This document shows, in pieces, positions 17,357-23,460 of a stretch of DNA of 23,460 nucleotides. Both the position numbers and the translations under genes were made by a program. The stretch comes from a virus, in IMG/VR virus record IMGVR_UViG_3300008448_000664, positions 1-23,460 of that record. One strand, given 5' to 3'. The notes under the pieces were generated by a model. That model made no database searches, was not told the DNA's origin, and saw only the letters and a program-made list of their open reading frames with translations. Every line of letters starts with the position of its first letter. Within the stretch, counting starts at the first letter, position 1.

Positions 17357-17608
17357 TTAAGGTTGTAATTGTTCAGGAGTAATAGCAGATATAATCACTA
17401 TATCGCTAGCTTGAGCACCGTTGACAAATATTTCATAAGGAGCACATCTAATTTCATATAAATCACCAAACGTTAGCGAAGGATCTTTAGGAACAAGAAT
17501 TGCTGAACTAATCAATCCTTCTAAGCTAGCATGTAAATAGGCGCTTAATTCACTAAAATAAAAAGTATCACCAAAATCCCAATTATCTATTAGGAAATAA
17601 TCGTTCAT
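17357..17608 (-). CDS. Detached C-terminal domain of baseplate protein gp6, 83 residues
   Basis: From the ATG at 17606-17608 this gives 83 residues. The same frame, however, runs without any other stop straight back to the TAA that ends gp6 (17663-17665), adding 18 more residues (17609-17662). The sequence (YFLIDNWDFGDTFYFSELSA, then ISSAILVP, FGDLYEIR and EIFVNGA..SDI) is what I recall as the C-terminal end of large gp6/baseplate J-like proteins, where it continues directly from an ELRA.IKV stretch. That stretch is exactly the end of the gp6 gene here. So this looks like one protein split by a nonsense codon, not an independent gene. No ribosome binding site precedes the ATG (the 12 bases before it are pyrimidine-mixed). 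It may be made by re-initiation, be part of a read-through product, be silent, or result from a sequencing error. Confidence 0.7.
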   Translation of the reverse strand: MNDYFLIDNWDFGDTFYFSELSAYLHASLEGLISSAILVPKDPSLTFGDLYEIRCAPYEIFVNGAQASDIVIISAITPEQLQP

Positions 17609-17665
17609 TGCAGATAAGACTGCTGATCTAATTTCACTATCACTTGCGGTAGTGTTACTTGATTA
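17609..17665 (-). other. In-frame TAA and linker joining gp6 to its C-terminal domain
   Basis: The TAA at 17663-17665 is followed in the same frame by 18 sense codons (SSNTTASDSEIRSAVLSA) leading into the ATG at 17606-17608. No base is gained or lost, so this is a nonsense change and not a frameshift. The stop is followed by T (TAAT), a context that usually favours firm termination. A single-base change from AAA, CAA or GAA would create this TAA. If it were read as sense, gp6 would be 1118 residues. Confidence 0.75.
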
Positions 17666-20600
17666 AATTACTTTAATAGTTGCTCGTAATTCGGGAATAG
17701 CTTTATTTCCAAATAAAGGTTTAAACGTAACACTGTTAAAAACAACAGTATCACTCATCATTTTGTAATCATTTAGTCCATTGTAATTTTGGGATAATTC
17801 TTCAATTGTTGGTTTAGATGGTTCAACAATTGTTCCAGTTGTGTCCTGAATCCAATTGACGTAAGAATTATAATATCCTAAGGTTACAACATACAAATCA
17901 ATAATGTTTGTTGTTCCAGGATCAATTCGAGTAGTGTTATTACTCAAATGCTGATACTGAAAAGATAAGCTTTGTCTTCCTGTAAGAGCAGTGTATTGTG
18001 TAACTTCCTCTAAGTTTAATATGTTTAATGTGCTAGCGTTTTGTATTGATTTATAAAATTTGTTTTCCGAATAAGCGTAAAAAATTTGACCAACTGGATA
18101 TTCGTATTTTATTGCTTCAATATTTGTTTTGTAAGCATAATTATAATTAATCAGTTCTGGTTCAGTAATGCTTTTTTTTGTTAAGTTGTTTGCATTAGTT
18201 GTCGTTTCAATAAAAACAAAATTAGATGTATTTGTCGATCCATATGCATAACCTGTAATAGTTTCAAAAAAATCAGGGTTGTCAATATAATTTGGATTAG
18301 TTGCGTTAAAGCACCCTATTTCAACAGAATAGTTATCAGGATAACCGTCCGGTTCAATTACTTGTCCAGTAACATTAAGTTTAAAATCTTCTCCTAATAT
18401 ACTTACACCATTTGATGATAAATTTGTTTTAATTACTTTAATATTGTCTGTTGCCAAATTACCTGAAAAAGGGTCGTAAATTATTCTATCATTACTGAAT
18501 ATAAATCTTGTATTTTTTACGCTACCAAAATAATAAGTTATTGCCTTGCTGGTAATTCTATAAGCTCCTGATCCTAAACTATTAAACTTTATTAATGCAT
18601 CGGAACGATTTATATCTCCGATAAACCATCTATTAACATTTATTGGTAAATTATTAACATAGTACAGTGAAAAATTTTGTAGATTTGACAAATAATCTAA
18701 AATATTTTGAATTGTAGCATTCGTCAGTGTATTCTCAAACACAGGTATAATTGTTGTCAGTATTGACCCAGTTGGCACAAATTTACTTAAGGTAATAGGA
18801 CCAGATCCATTATAAAGATTTCCTACACCACCATTACTGCCATCTTCTACAACATTAAGTACATTCACCCACATAAAAGTATTATTTACTGACGGTGCTA
18901 TTCCTGCCACTAAACGATTATTTTTAAAATAATAACCGGTTGGAGCAATAAATTTTAATAATGCATTAGGTGTACAGTATTTCATATTATAAGCACTGTA
19001 TATTCCTACATTAACGGGCCCATTAGAATTGTAAAAATATCCTGTAACTAATGTACCATCAAAATTGGTTTGTTGCCAAGTTGTTATTCCATCGCCCGAA
19101 GCCACATTAATAGAATATCTGTTTGCAGTTAGTGCGTAATACTGATATAAGTTATTGTTTGATAATATTTCTAATATTTGATTAGATAATAATCTAGATA
19201 CAGAGCCTGAAATCTCCGACGCATTAAAGTCATAAAACTTATCATTTGATTCTAGATATAAAACACCATCTTCACTAAAACTCGTAGTATTGGAGTACTT
19301 ACCTGTTGGGTCTAGTAGGTCAAAATTCCTTGACACTCCAATTGAACTAATGTTTAACGCTTTCGTTTTAATTATAGAACTGAATAATGTATAGGGAAAA
19401 TTATTATAATCTTCCCCGTTAACCATTCTATTTTGAGAATAAAAATGTATAGGTGCCTTTGCTTTTATATTCGCAATAGATTCTCTTGATTGTGCATTAT
19501 TAACCGTGCTCGTAAGCGAAACAGTAAGAGTAAGTGTTTCAGTTTTATTTTTTTTGCTTATGTAACTAAAATTTAATGTAACTCCCTGAATTTCAGCAGG
19601 ATCAATTGTGTATTGAAGTGCGTTACTTACTCTAACCAATGATCTAAATGAACCAACTGGGATTTCACTAAAGACACCATCTCCAAAAACGTAATTAACC
19701 TGATCATTAAATCTTGATGTTACAGAGAAAACTGCTTTTCTTGAATTTTCAGTTCTTAAATATGTGTTAGCAAACAAGTTGTCTACTTGTACCCAATTTA
19801 GTAACTCTCCTGTTACGGGATCAATTTTATATAACCAAGTATCAGTTTCGTTAATTCCTTGTATATCACTAATAGGAACAACTTGATTAGCTATTTGTTG
19901 GGCCAAAGAAAAATCGTATGTAGTTAATGTGCCTTGCTTAAAATATAAGAAAAAACCAGTATTGGCACTACCAAAACCAAACTTATCGTTTCTATATAGT
20001 ATATTAAATGTTCCCTTAGGGTTAGGAGGTATTTCATACAAATAGTTTTCATTCATGCTAGTCACACTAACACATTCAAAATTCATTGTTACACCACCGA
20101 TTGTCGCAGAAAAAGGTATTACCGGAGAAACAGTTGTAGGTATTTTGATAGAATATTCTTCCGTTTTTACATTAGCTATTTCTTGTGTGTTACCGGGTCT
20201 ACCAATTCTTTGAGTAGCAATTAAACAAGCATTTATGATTGAATTAAATTGTTCTTGCCAATTTGGATTAGCTGGATCATTAAAGTATACCGGAATACCT
20301 GCAAGATTAAAACCGTTAATATCTGTGACATTTTCAGTTGTGCTAATGCTGGTTATTTTTAAAAATCCTTGAGCAGCGTTATTTCGTTTTGGATTATAAT
20401 TAACTAAATTCGCTAGTTTTATTACACTATCTCTGCGCTCGGCTGTATCTATGAAATTTTCTCTGGTATTTAAATCGTCCCTAAAAGCAACTGCTTGACC
20501 CATAAACGCCATAACATCCAAAAGTGCAACATACTCGCTACTTTCAATATAGTCGTTAAAGGTTTCCGGATAATATAAACGTAGGTAATCTACAAAACTT

Positions 20601-20713
20601 TTTCGTAGTGTTTCATAATCGTAGCTTCTAAAATTGGCTTGACTATAGGTTTTGTAAATTGCTTTCCAGTCATTTACTCCGAATATTGCAGATTGTCTAG
20701 AACTTGTAGCCAT
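17663..20713 (-). CDS. gp6: Baseplate wedge protein gp6 (ends early at an in-frame TAA)
   Basis: This 1016-residue protein is the T4 gp6-type wedge component, which in T4 dimerises into the ring that holds the baseplate together. Residues 61-112 carry the hallmark of marine gp6 proteins (ALLDVMAFMGQAVAFRDDLN, then RENFIDTAERRDSVIKLA and YNPKRN). A YVFGDG.FSEIP.GS motif at about 338-352 and IKAKAPIHFYSQNRMVNGED with YNNFP at about 415-440 match the baseplate J/gp6 core. The C-terminus (RIDPGTTNIIDLYV, KMMSDTVVFN, LFGNKAIPELRATIKV) is normally followed by about 100 more residues. Here a TAA intervenes and the missing part lies directly after it in the same frame. The start at 20711-20713 has a GAGA ribosome site at 20721-20724. 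It is larger than T4 gp6 (660 residues), as in other marine relatives. Identity is secure; whether the shortened form is functional is open. Confidence 0.93.
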   Translation of the reverse strand: MATSSRQSAIFGVNDWKAIYKTYSQANFRSYDYETLRKSFVDYLRLYYPETFNDYIESSEYVALLDVMAFMGQAVAFRDDLNTRENFIDTAERRDSVIKLANLVNYNPKRNNAAQGFLKITSISTTENVTDINGFNLAGIPVYFNDPANPNWQEQFNSIINACLIATQRIGRPGNTQEIANVKTEEYSIKIPTTVSPVIPFSATIGGVTMNFECVSVTSMNENYLYEIPPNPKGTFNILYRNDKFGFGSANTGFFLYFKQGTLTTYDFSLAQQIANQVVPISDIQGINETDTWLYKIDPVTGELLNWVQVDNLFANTYLRTENSRKAVFSVTSRFNDQVNYVFGDGVFSEIPVGSFRSLVRVSNALQYTIDPAEIQGVTLNFSYISKKNKTETLTLTVSLTSTVNNAQSRESIANIKAKAPIHFYSQNRMVNGEDYNNFPYTLFSSIIKTKALNISSIGVSRNFDLLDPTGKYSNTTSFSEDGVLYLESNDKFYDFNASEISGSVSRLLSNQILEILSNNNLYQYYALTANRYSINVASGDGITTWQQTNFDGTLVTGYFYNSNGPVNVGIYSAYNMKYCTPNALLKFIAPTGYYFKNNRLVAGIAPSVNNTFMWVNVLNVVEDGSNGGVGNLYNGSGPITLSKFVPTGSILTTIIPVFENTLTNATIQNILDYLSNLQNFSLYYVNNLPINVNRWFIGDINRSDALIKFNSLGSGAYRITSKAITYYFGSVKNTRFIFSNDRIIYDPFSGNLATDNIKVIKTNLSSNGVSILGEDFKLNVTGQVIEPDGYPDNYSVEIGCFNATNPNYIDNPDFFETITGYAYGSTNTSNFVFIETTTNANNLTKKSITEPELINYNYAYKTNIEAIKYEYPVGQIFYAYSENKFYKSIQNASTLNILNLEEVTQYTALTGRQSLSFQYQHLSNNTTRIDPGTTNIIDLYVVTLGYYNSYVNWIQDTTGTIVEPSKPTIEELSQNYNGLNDYKMMSDTVVFNSVTFKPLFGNKAIPELRATIKVI

Positions 20714-20731
20714 ATAATTTTCTCTTTATCA

Positions 20732-20739
20732 TATTTATC
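20732..20739 (-). promoter_or_regulatory. Candidate T4-type late promoter for gp6
   Basis: The minus strand reads GATAAATA, one base from the T4 late box TATAAATA. It is 18 bases upstream of the gp6 ATG, so transcription would begin around 20726, just ahead of the GAGA ribosome site. It sits directly downstream of a possible terminator, which fits a transcription boundary between gp25 and gp6. Inferred from sequence only. Confidence 0.42.
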
Positions 20740-20743
20740 ACGT

Positions 20744-20777
20744 AAAAAAACAGCACTTTTAGCTTGAAGTAACTGTT
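20744..20777 (-). terminator. Possible intrinsic terminator after gp25
   Basis: On the minus strand the arms AACAG (20777-20773) and CTGTT (20753-20749) pair. Inside them ACTT (20770-20767) pairs with AAGT (20758-20755), with a TT/G internal mismatch and an 8-base loop. A run of seven T (20750-20744) follows, two of which are used in the stem. The gp25 stop codon lies in the loop. The stem is AT-rich and broken, so it would be weak. Confidence 0.38.
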
Positions 20778-21208
20778 CCTGAATTTCTGTCAAAGTTTAG
20801 CTGAAGTTGTTGAACCTTATTTTCTGGTGCTATAGCAAGTTCCATTTCCGCTAAAAAACCGCTATCGTAGGGGTAAATTATCACTGTATTAATAATTAAT
20901 CTAGGGTCTAACCCTGCAATACGCCTAATCTCGTTTTCTATTTGAATTTGAACTTCTGGTATATTAGGTTCAAATATAAATGACCAAATTGTTGTACCAT
21001 ACTCAGGTTTACCTGGTTTTTGTCCTTGGGGAATGTTTAGGGCGTTTAAAAAATCAACTATCACAAGTTGATCATCATACAAACTAAACTTTTTAACTGG
21101 TACGACCGGTCTTGTAATAGTTCCTTGTCCACCATCTATTCCGGGAGGATTAAGCGATGGCGCAGGTAGATTGTTAAATTGTGTGCTAAATCCTCTATAA
21201 ATTACCAT
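20759..21208 (-). CDS. gp25: Baseplate wedge protein gp25
   Basis: The 149-residue protein belongs to the GPW/gp25 family, which forms the part of the baseplate wedge that contacts the end of the tail sheath. The N-terminal 40 residues are Pro/Gly-rich. The family core follows: DFLNALNIPQGQKPGKPEYG then TTIWSFIFEP (about residues 52-80), and IENEIRRIAGLDPRLIIN (about 90-107), with the conserved DPR. It is slightly longer than T4 gp25 (132 residues) because of the N-terminal tail. The start at 21206-21208 is set by GGAG at 21218-21221, 9 bases upstream. The gene begins 14 bases after the stop of the gp5-like gene, so the two are probably co-transcribed. T4 gp25 was once described as having lysozyme activity; nothing here shows catalytic residues. 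Identity is secure. Confidence 0.93.
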   Translation of the reverse strand: MVIYRGFSTQFNNLPAPSLNPPGIDGGQGTITRPVVPVKKFSLYDDQLVIVDFLNALNIPQGQKPGKPEYGTTIWSFIFEPNIPEVQIQIENEIRRIAGLDPRLIINTVIIYPYDSGFLAEMELAIAPENKVQQLQLNFDRNSGTVTSS

Positions 21209-21222
21209 TTTTTATAGCTCCA

Positions 21223-23460
21223 TTATGTAAATAAATTTTCTTCTGCAACTTGAACTTGTGCTTTAAGGTTGTCTATTTCACCCAAAAGGTTGATATATTC
21301 TTCAAGTGCTTGTTGAGTGATTAAAGCTTCAGATCCGTATTGTTCCTTAAGCAATAACCATGTATTTCTTGCCTCAAATTTTTGATCTGTTTTGCTTGTT
21401 AATTCTATTTTTAAATTTTCAAAAATTGATAAATTTTCGTCGTCTGGCACATCTAATTCCTGCCCTTCGGAATTTGGCAATGGGATTCGGTTGTCTCCAT
21501 AAATTGCTTTTGTTGCAGCCTGAATGCTGCTTCTATTTACCGTATTTTCTGCAACTGTAGACATTACTGTTGATGCAGGACCACCAGAAGATAAAGCTTT
21601 ACTTGCACTGTTTAATGCTGATATTTCTGGTCCATTTAGGGATGATTTGGCAAAATTGGTCAGACTACTGGTTAAGGTATTAGGATTAATACCTATTTGA
21701 CCAAAATTAAGACTATTTTGAATTGATTGGGTTATTATATTTGATAAATTGGAAGTGCCTAAATTTAATTGACTTGCGCCTAATGTACTTACCTGATTCG
21801 TTATTGCACTTAAGCCTCCAGTTAATCCTCCTAATGATCCTCCTGATGATTGTTTATTAGCATCATTAAGTGCTGTTAAGTTTTGTGGAATACCTGCTGT
21901 TAATTTAGTAAAGCTTCCTTTTATTGCATTAAAGACGCTTGAGGCGGCACCTGCTACTGAACCAACAACTGCCCCTGCACCAGATGTTATGGATGAAAGC
22001 ATAGAGCCTACTGGGCTCGTTGTTTTTTCTGCCATATCAGCAGCATAATTACCAGTGCCTATCGTGTTTCTAATTTCAGTTGTTTGAGGAGAGGATAAGT
22101 TTCCAGATGCAAATGATGTTACAGACGCTACACCAAATTTTGCTGCACTGTTTAATAGGCCGGTAATTTGTGTTGGGCTTTCTTTTCCTGTTATTATGCC
22201 ATTGACTTTTAATGCGTCAAAACCATTATTCATTAATCCAACTTGAGTGCTTGTTTGAGCATTTACATTTGTAACAAATGCAGGTAAATTGGAGACTCCA
22301 TCTTTACCGGTAAACACACTTTGTGGTAAAGCTTCCCCTAAATATGTTGAAGTTTTAGCCACATTATTTATAATTACGCTAGATCCTGGTTTTAGGTATC
22401 CTGCTTGTTCTAACTGTTGAGGTGAATGTCCGAGTTTACCAAGCACTGCAGCTTGAGTTCCGTCAATAGTTACAAGACCACCACTTTGACTAACTGCATT
22501 TTTTATAGTTGGATTATTTCCTGCAGAAACAGCAGCCTGAGATACTGCTGCAGAAGTAGTATTAACATCAAAATTTCCTTTAGCAGGTGTGATATTTTTT
22601 GCTGTAGAGGCAAGAGAGGGCGTTGTTACCTGTAGCGGTCCTGTATTAGAACCGTTTGCTGTTGAATTAACTCTTTGTAATTCGGAAGAAGGTTCCGAAG
22701 GAAAATTTCCTGCGGCACTCTCATCAATTTTTACATTGACACCCTTATTTGCATCTACCCAAGGTGTGTGAGTTGGTACACGGGAATTAATACTCGGCAA
22801 TTTGCTTGGAGCTGGAATCCAACCTGCTGTGCTATCAAATAATGTATCGGAATGTTGAACTATTGGTATTGGTTTTATCTCAACTGGCTGTAGAGATGAG
22901 CTACCTGTGTTTAAGTTTATTCTACTACCATTAATGAAAGTTGTGCTGTCACTTTTAAAAGAAGCAGGGCTTTTTGAAGTAAAACTCATTCCTTTTTCAA
23001 CTTTTAATAAGTGATCTCCTATAGTCTGCTGCGAAAAATTTTTTCCAACCCTAATGTTTGTATCCTTGTCAGTATTTAAATTTAATTCCTCAGCATAAAT
23101 GTTAAGCTGTTTTTTTGCATTTATATTGATATTATTATCAGCATGTAAGTTTAAATCTCCTTTAGTTCTAACATTTAAACTATTGGTACTATAAAGATCA
23201 ATTGTTCCTTCTTTTCCTAATTCAACATAACTTTGACCGTTACTGTGAATTATAAAAAGCGTTTGTCCATCGTCACTCATCGTTATTTGATGACCGCCGG
23301 CAGTGCGTAATCTCATTAAATTGTTTTGTCCAAATATATCACCGTCATCTAATACAATACTATGACCACCTCTTCTTGCTATAATTTTTGCTTCTTCAAC
23401 TTTAGAGTCAAGTAAATTTTCAGCTAACTCTCCGTCATTAGTACCGCTAATTGCACTATA
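21223..23460 (-). CDS. gp5: gp5/VgrG-like baseplate hub or spike protein (N-terminus outside window)
   Basis: The frame is open to the window edge: 745 residues are visible, and the ATG at 23314-23316 is internal, because the upstream 48 codons read on sensibly (KIIARRGGHSIVLDDGD). Residues about 15-65 are the end of the domain that leads into the spike. Residues about 70-150 are short strand repeats (LNVRTKGDLNLHADNNININ, KKQLNIYAEELNLN) like the triple beta-helix of gp5/VgrG. About 160-330 is Ser/Thr/Pro/Asn-rich linker. About 343-450 is a compact domain starting LGKLGHSPQQLEQAGYLKPG that I recall from other environmental phage hub proteins without a known role. About 480-520 is Gly/Ala/Val-rich, and the C-terminal 75 residues look like a coiled coil (LITQQALEEYINLLGEIDNL). 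The next genes are gp25 and gp6, as expected for gp5. No lysozyme domain is visible, though it could lie upstream. Confidence 0.83.
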   Translation of the reverse strand, partial: YSAISGTNDGELAENLLDSKVEEAKIIARRGGHSIVLDDGDIFGQNNLMRLRTAGGHQITMSDDGQTLFIIHSNGQSYVELGKEGTIDLYSTNSLNVRTKGDLNLHADNNININAKKQLNIYAEELNLNTDKDTNIRVGKNFSQQTIGDHLLKVEKGMSFTSKSPASFKSDSTTFINGSRINLNTGSSSLQPVEIKPIPIVQHSDTLFDSTAGWIPAPSKLPSINSRVPTHTPWVDANKGVNVKIDESAAGNFPSEPSSELQRVNSTANGSNTGPLQVTTPSLASTAKNITPAKGNFDVNTTSAAVSQAAVSAGNNPTIKNAVSQSGGLVTIDGTQAAVLGKLGHSPQQLEQAGYLKPGSSVIINNVAKTSTYLGEALPQSVFTGKDGVSNLPAFVTNVNAQTSTQVGLMNNGFDALKVNGIITGKESPTQITGLLNSAAKFGVASVTSFASGNLSSPQTTEIRNTIGTGNYAADMAEKTTSPVGSMLSSITSGAGAVVGSVAGAASSVFNAIKGSFTKLTAGIPQNLTALNDANKQSSGGSLGGLTGGLSAITNQVSTLGASQLNLGTSNLSNIITQSIQNSLNFGQIGINPNTLTSSLTNFAKSSLNGPEISALNSASKALSSGGPASTVMSTVAENTVNRSSIQAATKAIYGDNRIPLPNSEGQELDVPDDENLSIFENLKIELTSKTDQKFEARNTWLLLKEQYGSEALITQQALEEYINLLGEIDNLKAQVQVAEENLFT

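Noticed and set aside
17663-17665. TAA as a reassigned sense codon
   Set aside because: All six complete genes in the window end in TAA at sensible places with the next gene following at once, so TAA works as a stop here. Only a site-specific exception could apply.
17609-17665. Frameshift as the cause of the gp6 split
   Set aside because: The downstream domain is in exactly the same frame as gp6; only a stop codon intervenes.
20759-21208. Lysozyme activity for gp25
   Set aside because: No catalytic Glu/Asp motif or muramidase fold pattern can be seen; the protein is explained by its structural family.
21223-23316. Start of the hub gene at the ATG at 23316
   Set aside because: The frame stays open for all 48 codons upstream to the window edge and gives family-like sequence (RRGGHSIVLDDGD), so the true start is outside.

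Overview
The window is a block of virion structural genes from an AT-rich, T4-like tailed phage (a myovirus with a contractile tail). All genes lie on the minus strand and are packed with gaps of 0 to 45 bases. The gene order (gp5-like hub protein, gp25, gp6, then a giant structural protein and a tail fibre) and the protein style resemble marine T4-like phages of cyanobacteria and SAR11-type bacteria. The host cannot be determined from this stretch. There are no RNA genes, integrases, transposons or CRISPR arrays. Every complete gene ends in TAA.

Read in the direction of transcription (from high to low coordinates): (1) 23460-21223, a gp5/VgrG-like baseplate hub or spike protein whose N-terminus lies outside the window; (2) 21208-20759, gp25, a baseplate wedge protein; (3) a 45-base gap with a possible terminator, a T4-late-type promoter motif and a ribosome binding site; (4) 20713-17663, gp6, the main wedge protein of the baseplate; (5) 17608-17357, the C-terminal domain of gp6, cut off from the main body by one in-frame TAA; (6) 17342-1458, one uninterrupted 5294-residue structural protein filling two thirds of the window; (7) 1434-1288, a 48-residue protein not previously listed among the longer reading frames; (8) 1288-668, a 206-residue structural protein that shares a motif with the small protein before it; (9) 630-1, the N-terminal 210 residues of a tail fibre, running off the window.

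Together these proteins should form the baseplate: the hub and spike (gp5-like), the wedge (gp25, gp6, and very likely the giant protein in the place of T4 gp7), and attached peripheral parts and fibres. The giant protein carries two sets of seven repeats that look like beta-propeller blades, two short carbohydrate-binding-like modules, and several families of small beta modules. It may therefore do the work of several separate T4 wedge and peripheral proteins.

The points most worth a second look are the nonsense codon splitting gp6, the size and multi-propeller build of the giant protein, and the recurring GATAAATA motif in three intergenic gaps.
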